A DNA stretch of 31,129 bases from Pelargonium cotyledonis (GCA_036897625.1 JAYMTA010000335.1:1-31129); one strand, 5' to 3'. Positions 1 through 12,023 are shown, counted from the stretch's first letter. A program made the numbers and translations. Notes: generated from the letters alone by a model not told the origin.

Positions 1-48
<48 letters not shown>
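1..48. repeat. (TA)n(GA)n compound microsatellite
   Basis: The window opens with a TA run of about 12 bases followed by an uninterrupted GA run of about 36 bases. It lies in what is probably the intron upstream of the first visible FAM91 exon. A short TA run recurs at 122-134, after the adjacent palindrome. It is likely to vary in length between individuals. Confidence 0.9.
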
Positions 49-51
<3 letters not shown>

Positions 52-55
52 ATGT

Positions 56-110
56 ATCTAAGCCAATTATTTTTTGGCTTAGTCTAAGCCAAAAACTAAT
101 TGGCTTAGAT
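56..110. repeat. near-perfect 55-base palindrome
   Basis: Bases 56-82 and 84-110 are reverse complements over 27 positions with one mismatch and a one-base centre. Each arm also contains CTAAGCCAA and TTGGCTTAG, so each can fold alone as a smaller hairpin. It sits between a GA/TA microsatellite and a second TA run. It could be the core of a tiny palindromic transposon remnant or a slippage-derived hairpin. No coding content is seen. Confidence 0.85.
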
Positions 111-255
111 TCATCAATCCCTATATATATATATAAGTAATTTTAATTTGTAAATAGTATCTATATGCTGATCCTGGGAGATTGTCATCTGGCAAGTTAA
201 GTGGCTGCCATGGTGTCTCTGCTATGCCATATTTATGGAAAAAAGTTTCACACTA

Positions 256-889
256 AGGTAGTGTTTGTATTAGAAATTTTGGTTTGGGAATGAGATTTCC
301 GTTGATGGTGTTTGGATTAGAACCCATTCATTATGATTCTGTTCACATTCCCATTCCCATTCCCGTGCTCAAGTACAATTTGATTCCCACCTAAGATGTA
401 TGTAATGAGATTTCCATTCTCAAACTTCAAAAATTCACAACTTTGTGCTATAATGTCAGATTTAGATAAAAAAAATGATTTCATATAACGTTTTGGGAGG
501 AATATTATTATGAGTTTAATTTTTCCAAATTATTATATCTGTATACAATTTTTTTTGGAAAAATAGATAAAAAATGAAAAAAATTCATAATTTTTTTGCT
601 CAAATGTCCTAGTGGAGTGATTTTTTTGTAAGTTATCAAGAGAAATACAATTACCAACTCCGTTTCACAAAATAGCAATCATAGATATTTCAATCTCATG
701 TTGACAAGTAATATTCTTTTTGTTTTTTGATAATTTTTTTAATATTATTTTTAGAAGTGAATAATTTGATCGATTTCATTTCTAACGTTTTTTCTGTTAA
801 CCAAATAATAACAATTGGAATGACAATGATTCCCATTCCCACACTTTAATTGATCCAAGCAATGAAATTTTTAATCCAAACGCAGCCTA
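256..889. mobile_element. MITE-like element with imperfect terminal inverted repeats
   Basis: The left end (GGTAGTGTTTGTATTAGAAA from 257) matches the reverse complement of the right end (TTTTTAATCCAAACGCAGCC, ending at 887) over about 23 bases with a few mismatches. Just inside both ends are repeated ATTCCCATTCCC blocks (near 345-365 and 828-840). The interior is AT-rich and non-coding. The trinucleotide CTA flanks both sides (253-255, 887-889), but the target-site duplication is not certain, so I do not assign a superfamily. The length of about 630 bp and lack of coding capacity fit a non-autonomous DNA transposon. Confidence 0.6.
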
Positions 890-1035
890 GTATTCTACTG
901 TATGCGTAATACTGCTATGTATTTTGATCATATATTCGAAAATTATATAAATTACTTCAATGTGTGAACAATTTCTATTTTCCTTTGCTCAACTTTCAAA
1001 TGGGATTTCTGAAGCTTGTTTTTATTTAATTGCAG

Positions 1036-4000
1036 TTATTTCCTTATCACCTTGCGGAGTATATTTGCCGAGTTATGAGGGTTTCACCATTCAGATATTA
1101 CTGTGATATGCTATTTGAGGTTATGAAAAATGGTAATAGGCTCCGTCTCTTCACTAATATGATATGGGATTTCTACAATGTGAGACCATTTTTATCGATA
1201 ATTCTGTTATGAATTGATAGTGAGGAGTTCTTCTCATTCACATGAATACATGATTTGATTTGCTTTATTTATTTTGTAGCTCTTCAATTTTAGTTTCTAC
1301 TCTAACTTGTGTTCTAGCTCATAGATATGTTGACTATTATGAAGTTACAAAATTTCTGATTGGAGATGCATTTGTGGACCTTTTCAACTCAAAGAGATGT
1401 CTATATTTCACCTATTGTTGTTAGGGCTGTTCAAAGGGTCGGATCTGGACTGGAGTAAAGAATATGGTCCTGAGACCGCCCCAAACTAGTACCAGTCTGG
1501 GTCCGTCCAGGTCAGACTCAGTTGACCCAATCAATTTTTTTAAAGTATTTTTTAGGGAAAAAAATCATCTTTTGAGGGTGAAAAAAATTTAAAATTTAAA
1601 ATTGATGTGAATTATGGAGAAATGTGAGTAATTATGAAATATACTGTAACAAATGTAGTAGATAAAATAAAATATTATATAATATAACTAAAATAAAATA
1701 AAACAAAAAAGCATACCTGAACTGGACCGGTGGACAATTAGCAAGAGCCGGACTGGAGACCGGACCGAATCCAACTGGTCTGGGTTGGGTCCAGGTCACC
1801 GTTTCGGGCCAAATATGAACAGCCTACAGCCCTAATTGTTCTGTTGGAACGATAAATTATCCTCTCGTTAGGTCTTACAGATTTCGCATGTCACATATGT
1901 ATTGGGAACTAAAAAAAAAAATATAAACATAAAAGTCCTCTAGCATAAGCATTAGCAGTTTATGTCTTTTAATGAAGAATAATAATTGATCTTATATATT
2001 ATCTATCAATTTTGAAAGCTTTCAGATGAAAAACTTCTTATACAGATGTGAAGTTCTTTGAATGTAAGAATTGCTTAACTCTGTCTGCAAGGTAATTAGA
2101 ATACTGCCTCCATTCCAGAATAAGCAGTGTCTTGATTTCGATTTTGATAAAAATGAAAGAGAAGTTAGATAATGTTGTACATTTCCTCTTGTAGCCCGAT
2201 AAATATGTGTTATAACAGACTCAATTACTAAGTGATATTATCTAACTTGTTATAGGGCTGCTTATTGGTAATTCATGCGTAACTAACCTCATAAAAATTA
2301 AACAAAACACTCATTTTGAGACGAAGGGAATGAATTTTTTTTGTTTGTAAATGTAGGGTACCAACTTATGGAAATCCTACCTATGATAATTATATTATGT
2401 TACGGAGTGTAATTACAAGATTTGAAGTAAATAGGAGGTTTTATGTATCATGTATAGCATAGGTGATGTAGGACAGTAGGTTTAGAACTGATATTAAGAA
2501 GGATAAAGAAAGAAATAGAAGGATTTGGAAGAAGTAGACGGAACAGAAAGAACAGAAAGAACAAAAAGAACAAAAAGAACAAAAAGAAGGAAATGGGGAA
2601 AGAAATCCGATCTGAAACTTTTCAAAATACCATAAACTGTCTTGAAACTACATCATATAGTTCTATTTATAATCAAATCCTATCCAAAGGAGTTAAGCAA
2701 CTACTCCCAAAGTAAAAACTAAATAATAATCCTATTCATAACAAATAATAGAAAAATTAAACTAAATAGTATTGCAAACATTAAAGAAAATAAATATTAA
2801 ACAATATTTGGCTATCCATCATCAATAGGTGTAGAAACAAGATATAAAGAAGTTGATCAAATGGAAGTACTTGAGAAAAACTATTATTGTGTTTTATTGT
2901 TTTGATGTCCCCATTTGTACTAGGGAAAAATGTATGTGGATGTTGCCCATAAGATCAAGTGTGACGGGATTTATGGTTGGTAGATTTTTTTGTGATGAGA
3001 TTTATGGTTGGTAGATTTTATTGGGATGAGATTTATGGTCGGTAGGCTTAAACTGGGAATGGAAATTGCTTGCTTGATGTCACTAGGAGTGTCTTGTCAG
3101 GATTACTTGTGTTTGTTTCTTAGAATAGGTGATCAATATGTGGTTTATGCTTTCGTAATCTGTGAACTCATGGGATTCTCACCTATGGCTACATGGCCTA
3201 TTCTCAATTGTGTATGCCGGTTGCTTGCCAATGTGATAAGGTAAGGGGGACTTGCTGTTGTATTCTGTACACAATACACCAACTTGTATCTTTGTCATTC
3301 TTCACACATAGTTATTTTTTTTCGGTAATTTATATCGTGGTTCAATCACAGTTTGTACTGAACATGTAATCCACTCTTATTTCCTTCTTTGATTGGATAC
3401 TTTTTTTATTTATCAATGTTACGATTATACATTCTTCCGTCACAACTGCTTATTACAATTGTCCTGTGGATGATACATAAGCACATTTTTTAAAAGTAAT
3501 TTCAATTTATTGCAGAGCAACCTTATGATAGCATCCCAAATTTCAGTGCTGCAGACGCATTACGGCTTACAGGGATAGGAAGAAATGAATTTATCGACAT
3601 CATGAACAAGTGTCGATCAAAGGTACTTTAAATTTTCTTTTTGTAGAATAAGATATACATATATGTCTGTATCATGAATGCTTCAATATATACCCTATTA
3701 TGCACAAACCACATATAAACTCAAATGACTTGATACAAAGATTTATTATCTACATTCATGACCTGTAATCTTCTGAAAGATAATAGATATTGGAAACAGA
3801 GAACCACTAGAAATCTTGAAGTATCTCCTGTCATGCTGCTGTATGGTCATATACTCATATCCTTCGTTTTGCAGAACTTTATGAACACAATCTGACTTCA
3901 AAAGAAGCTATACTGGCAGGAAGAATATGATTTTTTTTTATTGTCTAATTGAGGGATGGAATGAGGTATTTTGAGATAAGTTGTTAGGTCAATGGAAAAG

Positions 4001-7000
4001 TCCTCTATAGCATCTGCCTCAGGGCTAAGAGATTAAGATTATGAAACTTGTGGATTAGCATCCATATTCCATTGTCTCATATCCTGAATTCTTAAGCAGC
4101 AAATCTATGGTTTTAGTGGTAATATTTAACCCATGAAACTTGAATATCGTTGCATCTTTATACTGTTTTCCATAGCTTTGTATGCATGAAATTTTTAACG
4201 GTTCTCACAAGGTTTTTGCATAATATGATTTCCTTCAGTTAAATTATATGCAGTAGAACTTTTACACATTATTCCTTCGAGATGAACTTCTTTGATTGTG
4301 ATCATTCTAAATTCCTAGTTTATCTTCAGTTTCATGCATTTTTCTGTGTAGCTTTTGCTGGCATCATTGGTCCTTTACCTTGATGGCTAATGCGGTTCAT
4401 ATAAGACTTAACATTATTTGTATGTCATAGTTTGAGTTACATATATTATTGTCTTTCCTGCCATTACTTAATTGGAGCTTTTCAGAAAATCATGTGGAAG
4501 CTGAATAAATCGATTGCAAAAGAATCATTACCAACTCAACCTGTGGATTTTACAATTGAACCATGGTGGGGAGTTTGCCTTGTTAATTTTACCCTGGAAG
4601 AATTTAAGGTGAGATTTCTAAAATTCATGGGGGAATTATGGAATCAAATTCATCTAGTATTAATGCTACTTTTTCCTTGTCATTATAGAAACTATCAGAA
4701 GAAGAAATGGCAACAATAGATAAAATTTGTAAGGAGGAAGTAAATTCATATATCCTATTTGATCCTGACGTCGTAAAGGGTTTGTACCGACGGGGGTTGA
4801 TCTACTTCGATGTCCCTGTTTATGCCGATGACCGTTTCAAAGGTGAGTTCTAGCAGTTCAATTTGTCATGCCAAAAGAGGATCTCTAAGTTTAGCTTTCC
4901 TTACCTCAATGTGGAAACATCGGTTTCTGTGCATCCTATATTAAGTTTGATAGGTAAAATTCTCTTCTCAAAGGTGCACTTAGCATCTCCAATGCTTAGC
5001 TACTATATGGGGTGCTAAGAAGGAGAGAGTGCCCCACATCATCATGTGAGAGCTTAGCATCTATTTAGCATTTTTCTCTCCAATGCTTAGCACCACTATG
5101 ATAAATGCCAAGAGGAGAGAGAATGTTAAATAATGTGACTTAGCATTGGGTTCTAAGCTTAGCATCCCATCCTTAGCATCTCCTCTTTAGCACCTACTAC
5201 TCCAATGCTTAGTACCTCCATCAAGTATTTTAGAGCCTCTCTTAGCATCCCCATTGGAGATGCTCTTATCTGGCAAAATTTATTGCTGATTTCTCTCTTG
5301 TGGCTAGCATTAACTTTGGTTCTAATTGTATGTGTTATGTACTTAATTGTTGTCAATGACTTTATTATTTCTGTTAAGTTACTCATTATCTATCTAGAAA
5401 AGGTAATGGCTCTGTTATTTCCTTTCAGTTACTTACTATCATCTCCGAGTTAAGGTTTAAACACAACCATCATATTATTCACTCCCTATCTCATCAAAGA
5501 ATAATACCAAAACTTTTACAATAAATATTCTAACTACTCGTAACTCATGTCATTCAACTATAATTTTTGTATCTCCACTATTAAGGTTGTAAATATTTAT
5601 ATTGTATTTATATGTTTATTTTCCGTAATTTGTCTCTCATTCCTCTCATACTATACACTGGTGGGACGAGTATACTTATTGAAGAGAGGAAAGTTATTCT
5701 TTTAGTCATATTGGAAGAAGAGTACGTGATATTCTGTGAGAAACCTAGTCTTGTCAAACTTATAATGTTCTTTAAGAGTTTATTGAATTTATTATTTAAT
5801 TTGTAGAGGACCAAACAGAAGATTTCCACGAGGGTAATGGATCTGGACTTCTATTGGTAATTAATGCTGGTTGTTGCTCGTTTTGACAAATTTGGATGCC
5901 AAACTTTTAAATGGTTCTTGTTATGAAACAACCAAATTGAATCTGTGCTCTTTTCCGTATTGTGGCCATCCCAATTATTTAAGAATTAGTTACTTTTGAC
6001 CATGTTTTCTTCCTGTTTGATTCAGAGCTTCGTATAGGTTGAAAAGTAATTTTATTATTCTTTCTCCTTTAGTTTTGCATAAATATGTAATAAATGGGTA
6101 AACAAATAATTAATGCTTATTGATAGATTGAGGGTTCTTTGCACCTGGCAATAGTTGTCATGTTTGTTTTGGGGGAGGAAGGTTGGGGGTTGTGATTTCA
6201 GAACACTGATATTTGTAATGGTTCAGTTTCCAGGCTTGAAGGGTTTGTTTCGAACAGAGAGCAGTCTTATGAAGATCCTATTGAAGAGTGAGGCATCTAT
6301 TATATTACTTATGTGCCTTGTGTGTTGTTAAATTACATTTACTGACCCTAACAATAGTTAGTCTATTATCCAGGTTACTGTATGCAGTTTTTGTTGTTTC
6401 AAGTGAGAATGCAACTGTGGCCGAACTGGCTGCAACATTACAGGCTGATCTTAAACAACTGCAGGCTGCTGCATCTTTTGCTTGTCGATTGGGATGGGCA
6501 GTTAAAGTTATTGATCCTGCGGCTGTTCTTGGAGATAACACCAGTCTTCCCAGTTCTCCTAGACACTATCTTGATGAAAATGCTTCTCGTTCTAGCGGAG
6601 CCTCAGCACACATTTTTGCTGATGGTGATGTGCAACCTGGAGATTTGTCAGGAACAGAAAACCATGGATCTGCTTCTAGCCATTCTCGTGTTGCTTTGAT
6701 AGTTGATGCCAACATAACTTCCTATCTTATGATGGGATCTGTTTCACCAGGTTCGCTCCTTTTTCCTTTACATGTTAATCTCATTGGTTTAATCATCTAG
6801 GGTGTACCCTTTATATCATATATCAGTCACCTTATCAGCTATAAAGGTAAAATCAAAACATTGTTAAATACTATTCACACAACTAAGAACTCTGAGTGAG
6901 TCTCCATTATTTTCTCTAGCCGATTAAGCTAGGACTGAGGCCAGTATTATTCACGGATAGTTCAGTGCTGTCACAAAGGATTAGTGTTTTCTATTGTTTT

Positions 7001-10000
7001 TCTCTTTTTGACATTGTTAATGAAGGCATAATCATTAATTGTTTTAGTCAAGCTGGTTCTTCTTTCAAGTTAATCTTATGCACATGCTGATATCTAATCC
7101 CATGTTGAATGAGCAGTAAAATGCCTAAATATGAAGTCTAAGTTAACCAAAATATTATTTCATTCTAAGCTTCTTTGGTTGTTTGGACTTTGGACCCCAG
7201 TTTCATCGCTTCTAGGTTGTACTAAGATACTCACCAAGTAGTCTTATGTGCTAGCACCCTCAACGCGTTGTTCTTCTGATAGTTAGTACAATAGGTAGAA
7301 CACCGAGGCATATCTCAGTCGATTTATGCAAGAAATTTACACAGGTTCTAGTTTTGAAATTTAATGCATGGGAAGACTTTCATCTCTGCTCTGCATCGCA
7401 TCTGCATCCTTTGTCTGGACATAATCCATGTCATGTGTTAATGGATCTCAGGATTGAAATCTCATGCTGTAACACTATACGAAGCGGGGAAGTTGGGTTA
7501 TGCTAGCATTGCAGATCTTTGCAAGGATTTGAGTACATTAGAGGGAGCAAAATTTGAGGGAGAACTGCAGGAATTTGCAAATCATGCTTTTAGCCTCCGT
7601 TGTGTTCTGGAGTGTCTGCAATCAGGTGGGATGGCTACTGTCGATGAGACAAGTGGGTTAGAGTCAAGCAATGATGAAACCACTTCATTGATAGCCAATA
7701 TCAGTCTGGCTGATAAAGGAGATTCTGGTACAAATGAAGCTAGTGATGAGTGCACGGAGTCTGTGAAGCCACAGGAGGGTTCTTTAATTGATCCTATTAC
7801 TGCTAGTAGAGGTGAAGAGATACTTTCTGGTACTGTATCAGAAGATGGTAATTCCTTAAATGAGGTCTCTAATTCAGACTCAAATTCCAAAAATGAGACT
7901 CTGGTTCCGATTGAAGGATCAGATGTTGGGAAAGTAACTCTAAGGAGGAATAAGAAGTACCGTGTTGATATTCTCCGCTGTGAAAGCTTAGCTTCTCTTG
8001 CACCTGCAACTTTAGATCGGTTGTTCGTTCGCGACTATGATATTGTTGTGTCGATAGTTCCTCTTCCTCATTCATCAGTTCTTCCTGGACCAACAGGTCC
8101 CATTCATTTTGGTCCTCCCTCGCATTCATCTATGACACCGTGGATGAAATTAGTACTGTATTCAGCTGTGGCTAGTGGGCCTCTATCAGTTGTTCTTATG
8201 AAAGGACAATGTTTACGCTTGCTTCCTGCACCATTGGCTGGTTGTCAGAAAGCTCTAGTATGGTCTTGGGATGGCTCAACAATTGGAGGGTTGGGAGGCA
8301 AGTTTGAAGGGAATTTAGTCAAGGGAAGTATACTTTTACACTGTTTAAATTCACTTCTCAAGCACTCAGCCGTGCTAGTGCAACCCCTTAGTAGGTATGA
8401 TCTTGATGAATCTGGAAGAGCCGTTACTTTGGACATTCCATTACCTTTAAAGAATTCTGATGGTTCAGTTGGCCCTATAGGAAAGGAATTGGGTCTAACC
8501 GAAGAGGAAAGTTTGAAACTGAATTCTCTGCTAACTAATATAGCAAACAAGATACAGTTGTGTACAGTTGGTTATATTCGAGTATTAAAACTATTTATTG
8601 ACAAGGAATCAGACCAATTTTTGCCTGATGATGAGAAGTATGAATGGGTTCCATTAGGAGTGGAATTCGGGATGCCACTTTTTAGTCCAAAATTATGCAA
8701 CCGTATATGTAAAAGGGTGGTTTCATCGGAATTACTTCAAACAGATTCTCTTACTGAGCATCATGATGCAATGCATAGCTTACGACATATGCTGCGAGAT
8801 ATTTGTGCAGAGTATCAAGCAACAGGTCCTGCTGCAAAACTTCTTTACCACAAAGAGCAACCAAAAGAAGCATCTCGTCTGCTCATGAACTATGCTAGTG
8901 GAAGGTGGAACCCCCTTGTGGATCCTTCTTCTCCCATTTCAGGAACATTAAGTGAGCATCGGAGATCAAAACTTGCACATCGAAATCGTCGGACTGAAGT
9001 TTTAAGTTTTGATGGTAGCATACTCAGGTCTGAATCAACTATCTTCTATTGTTTTCATATGATATATCTTTTATTGTCTTCATATGACACATCTTCCTCT
9101 CTGACATGTATCATATTGGTCTTAGACTCTTAGTAACAGTGTTTGCTCACGTACTCATATTCTATCAAAATCTCATATCCTTGCACTTTGCAGATTTGGT
9201 TTTATATTTCTTTTTCTCATGAATGTGTATCATCTTATAAAAGTTGGCTACTAGAAAGAGATGCAATCTCTCAGCTTGTTACTTTTGAGAAGCTTTTATA
9301 GTCATCTTTCAGATGATGGCAAAGTGTTCACTAGCTTCCCTTAGGTTCTTCCTACCTATCCCCTTTGGAATCAATCTCAAAGCTTAACTGAAGAGGTGTT
9401 TAGTTGATGATGATTTTCTATGAATTCTAAACGGTCACTTAAGGCCATGGGATAGATGCTATTGAATAAAATCCTCCGTAGTTTGGTTTCATATCAAGTT
9501 GTGGTTGAAACAATAGTCTTTCACTCTGAAGGGTGGATAGCAGCCTGACGAAGCTTTGCAGATGCAGACTTGAATTTACTTGGATTTTAGAATTTCTCGT
9601 GATATATGAGAAATAATGATTTTTAGTAGATATCATTGTACAATCCCTCCAAAGCTGAAGGAAAAGTTGTATAAGTTAGCTATACAACCAGCAGTTGTAG
9701 GACTCTTGGGCTCCAAAGCTATAAGATGGGGATAGTGGATAGTGAAGATGAGAAATCTTAGGTGGTTTTATGGTTTCAACTAGGAAGGATAAGATTATGA
9801 AAGAAGCAATCTGAGCAAGAGTTGGGTAGCTTTAATTGAAGATAAGATGATGGAAAACTGTTTTTTTGGTTGTTTGGACATGGGCAAAGTAGGAAGGTTA
9901 ATGACCATGCAATTTTTTCTTCTTTCTTTTTTGATAGGCAATGACCATGAGAAACTAAAATAGGTAGGTATAAGGGTAGACCTCAGTTAACGTGGAAAAG

Positions 10001-10879
10001 AAATGATAAGAAAAGACATGATTATGCATGACTTGACGGAGGAAATAACATTAAATTTGATGGAGTGGAGGAGGAAAATATCCCAAGGAGTTGTGTTGAA
10101 GGAATCATGTAAGCCGAGCACAACTTTGTTTGGGTAATGGTTGGCGTTATCTTTTTGTCTTTTAGTTTGGATAAACTTGAAGAAGATAAATGAGGTGTGG
10201 AGGAAATTTTACAATACCTGTAGATGTGTGAATGTATTTGAAGGACTGCAACTCTTGCTTGTCATTGGTAGAGAGAAGATTATTCTTTCAGATGTTGATG
10301 ATCAACATTTAAACCAACTTGCATTGCTTCTGGATAAGCTTACATATAAGGATAAATCCTGATCACTGGACACACATAAGACCTAGTTGAGTGAGAGGAA
10401 CTCAACTGAGCTCCCAGATCCTGGAGCACAGCAAGAGAAGAGATGAGCTCCTTGATGTGTGTATACAATAATTAGCACAGCCATTTTGTGACCAATGTTT
10501 TTGAACATAATCGATAGATGTAATCTGTCAGGAATGCACTATGTATAATCCATTTGCTTTTGGATAGTACGTGTTAAGCATGCCACTTTTTAATAATTAG
10601 TGAATTAGTAATTATTACTATTGCTTTTGCAGGTCATATGCTCTGCCTCCTATGTATGAGCCTTCCGCAGGACCTATTGAGGATTCTACAACTATGAGTA
10701 CAGTAAAAATTGATCCAGATGATTTGGACAGCAAAGAAGTAGCCCTTCCTGGTGTCAATCTCCTATTTGATGGTGCAGAGTTGCACCCTTTCGATATAGT
10801 TGCATGTCTGCAGGCTCGCCAACCAGTCTTTTTGATAGCAGAGGCCGCAGCAGCCTCCGCATCAGTAACAATCAAATAG
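1036..10879 (+). CDS. FAM91: FAM91 family protein (5' partial, 8 exons visible)
   Basis: Plant homologue of animal FAM91A1. The animal protein partners WDR11 and TBC1D23 in capturing endosome-derived vesicles at the trans-Golgi; the plant role is inferred by homology. Exons by GT-AG junctions and unbroken frame: 1036-1132, 3516-3622, 4486-4608, 4689-4842, 6227-6287, 6374-6750, 7452-9027, 10633-10879 (TAG 10877-10879), giving 913 residues. Visible family blocks are [19 protein letters not shown] (residues 4-22), [18 protein letters not shown] (about 50-67), [15 protein letters not shown] (about 95-109), [20 protein letters not shown] (180-199), and in the large exon [16 protein letters not shown] and [19 protein letters not shown]. 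Residues about 365-470 are Ser/Glu/Asp-rich and probably a disordered linker between the N- and C-terminal FAM91 domains. The C-terminus is Ala-rich and ends ASVTIK. Exon 1 starts at an acceptor with Leu-Phe, so the N-terminal 80-85 residues lie upstream of the window. No membrane segment or signal peptide is seen. No frameshift or stop is present. Confidence 0.95.
1422..1834. mobile_element. hAT-type MITE (about 413 bp)
   Basis: The left end is TAGGGCTGTTCA and the right end reads TGAACAGCCTACAGCCCTA, so the terminal TAGGGCTG is inverted at both ends, with an apparent small insertion near the right end. The flanks carry an 8-bp duplication with one mismatch: ATTGTTGT (1414-1421) and ATTGTTCT (1835-1842). 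An 8-bp target duplication and TAGGG termini are typical of hAT elements. Subterminal regions repeat GGACCGG/GGACTGG-like words. There is no transposase, so it is non-autonomous. It lies in the first visible FAM91 intron. Confidence 0.8.
2102..2333. mobile_element. degenerate Stowaway-like MITE
   Basis: The left end (CTGCCTCCATTCCAGAATAA from 2104) and the right end (TTTTGAGACGAAGGGAATGA, ending near 2332) resemble the CTCCCTCCGT...ACGGAGGGAG termini of plant Stowaway (Tc1/mariner) MITEs in inverted orientation. Length is about 230 bp, AT-rich and non-coding. A TA dinucleotide precedes the left end; the right target site is unclear. Divergence between the ends suggests an old copy. Confidence 0.5.
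2541..2587. repeat. GAACARAAA short tandem repeat
   Basis: Five tandem copies of a 9-base purine-rich unit (GAACAGAAA then GAACAAAAA). The surrounding 2450-2830 stretch is also A-rich; I see no coding content there and no confident element boundary. Confidence 0.8.
2963..3046. repeat. three-copy minisatellite
   Basis: About three copies of a roughly 30-base unit built on ATTTATGGTTGGTAGATTTT, the last copy diverged (GGTCGGTAGGC). It overlaps the start of a 78-codon open frame (3008-3244) that shows no recognisable protein and lies inside a FAM91 intron. Confidence 0.75.
3623..4485 (+). other. FAM91 intron without recognised elements
   Basis: An 863-base AT-rich intron between exons encoding KCRSK and KIMWK. 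I see no inverted repeat, coding remnant or tandem repeat. Confidence 0.8.
4976..5266. mobile_element. MITE-like inverted-repeat element with CTTAGCA subterminal repeats
   Basis: The left end holds AGCATCTCCAATG (4982-4994) and the right end its inverse CATTGGAGATGCT (5252-5264). The interior is studded with TTAGCATC/GCTTAGCA words in both orientations (near 4990, 5030, 5092, 5160, 5175, 5212, 5241). This dense subterminal repetition and non-coding length of about 290 bp fit a non-autonomous DNA transposon. I could not identify a target-site duplication. Short open frames on both strands across it are by-products of the repeats. Confidence 0.65.
5479..5672. mobile_element. Stowaway-like MITE remnant
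   Basis: The left end reads CACTCCCTATCTCATC and the right end GGTGGGACGAGTA, resembling inverted CTCCCTCCGTCCCACC termini of plant Stowaway MITEs, with a TCTCTCATTCCTCTCATAC tract before the right end as in many such copies. TA dinucleotides lie at both edges. It is diverged, and boundaries are approximate. Confidence 0.45.
6751..7451 (+). other. FAM91 intron without recognised elements
   Basis: A 701-base intron separating the exon ending in SVSPG from the large exon starting LKSHAV. No repeat, transposon end or coding remnant was recognised. Confidence 0.8.
9830..10135 (+). mobile_element. decayed LINE (RTE-like) reverse transcriptase tail
   Basis: The last FAM91 intron (9028-10632) holds a frameshifted coding remnant. 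From about 9835 a frame reads [18 protein letters not shown], resembling the IEDKMRE-LRWFGHV block that follows plant LINE reverse transcriptases. Further on, GRPQLTWK and, in a shifted frame, [15 protein letters not shown] then MEWRRKI match the tail pattern of such proteins. Stops and frame changes show it is dead. A related copy lies near 17800-17960 in ISA3 intron 5. The RTE clade assignment is from motif memory only. Confidence 0.6.
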
Positions 10880-11400
10880 GAAAGTGGTAACTATATATCC
10901 TGCTTGGCTGGCTGTGTAGATAGAAGAAGAGTGCCCATCCCACTCCTACTCCTGCAATTCACTTTATCTCCATAGTATTTCAAGGTTGGTTTCATTCGGT
11001 AATGTGCTCGGTTTGTCTCTCTGAGCTGAGTAACTTTGGAGGTTCCTTTCCTTTTGAGTGGTATAAGAAGATAATTGGGGCATCCCAAAATATTTTGCAT
11101 ATAGTATTTGTAACAAGCTTTAGAGATATTATTTTGCAAGTTGAAAGGGCAAGTCTTTTTCCAGGCCCAGATCTGTATGTTTGATCTTGCCTTGCCATGT
11201 CTGTGAGTACAAATGTGTACAAAAGTATAAGCTGCCATCATTTTTGGTGAAATTATTTACAATATTAATCTTATTGAAAGATCAGTCCAATCATCATTTC
11301 TTAATTGGCTGCATTTGACGCCATATTCTGATTTTGATGTAGCTTTGATGGATCATTGGTCTCAGTTTTCCAAGCTCTCCAAAGAGACAAGCGCTCCTGA
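10880..11400 (+). other. FAM91 3' UTR and downstream spacer
   Basis: After the TAG at 10877-10879 the sequence loses coding character. The transcript end is not fixed: I see no classical AATAAA near the likely cleavage zone, only AT-rich tracts around 11240-11280. Open frames on both strands here (for example 11002-11184) show no recognisable protein. The remaining 11400-11700 is AT-rich spacer without clear features. Confidence 0.55.
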
Positions 11401-11793
11401 TATTGTGCAAATATATAAGATCTGTGTAGGGCTTGTTTAGTGGTTCTAGAAATTAACAACTATAGTCTATAGTCTGTAGCAATTCTCATTAAATATTCAC
11501 AATACTGACTATGTTCTACATGCTAGCTTCGAGTTTAGGAAAGTTAATTTAGACGAAAAAGTTAAAACGAACGCTTAATAAAACAAATGATTGCTTTCAC
11601 CTGGCTCTTCAAGGCTTGAAGTTCGAAAAGTTCGAGCTTCAGCAACGATGTAAAAGTCAAAAAATTTAAATAATTTTCCAATAAAGAAAAGCAATACGTT
11701 CTATATATTGGACTGCCCCTATCATGTAGCTGTGGAAGATATTATAAGTCGGATCAGTTGACACATCATGTGATTTTTTATAGTCAAAGTCGG

Positions 11794-11803
11794 GACACGT
11801 GTC
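11794..11803. promoter_or_regulatory. palindromic G-box GACACGTGTC
   Basis: A perfect 10-base palindrome with the CACGTG core, 278 bases before the ISA3 start codon. G-boxes bind bZIP and bHLH factors (HY5, PIF and ABF types) and are common in light-, clock- and ABA-responsive plant promoters. Function here is inferred from position only. Confidence 0.55.
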
Positions 11804-11835
11804 TACTCATGATACGATACTCCCTCGTGTCCGTT

Positions 11836-11843
11836 CACGTGGC
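11836..11843 (+). promoter_or_regulatory. second G-box / ABRE-like CACGTGGC
   Basis: CACGTGGC matches the ABRE/G-box consensus and lies 33 bases after the first G-box. Paired G-box or ABRE elements are often needed for ABA or light response. It lies about 240 bases upstream of the ISA3 start codon. Confidence 0.55.
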
Positions 11844-12023
11844 AGACATGAAACGGAGCTGAGCTCCTCGCTTCAATGCCGCTCTCGATACCAGAAAGAT
11901 CCTACACAATTCGTAAAAATAAACCAGAAAGCGTCACTCTAAAGTTAGTCACTCTCATTTTCGCTCTTTGGAATCACATTCAGATACACCGTTTCTCTCC
12001 GATTCTTTAATATCTACTGTTCG

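Noticed and set aside
1030..1212. 60-codon ORF starting MQLFPYHL
   Set aside because: Only 1036-1132 is coding (a FAM91 exon); the start lies in the splice acceptor and the tail after 1132 runs into the intron past a GT donor.
7582..8550. Minus-strand ORFs antisense to the large FAM91 exon
   Set aside because: They overlap a well-supported coding exon in frames that show no recognisable protein; these are shadows.
10141..10362. 73-codon plus-strand ORF after the LINE remnant
   Set aside because: It lies in the last FAM91 intron, resembles no known protein, and has no start or splice context; probably chance or remnant sequence.
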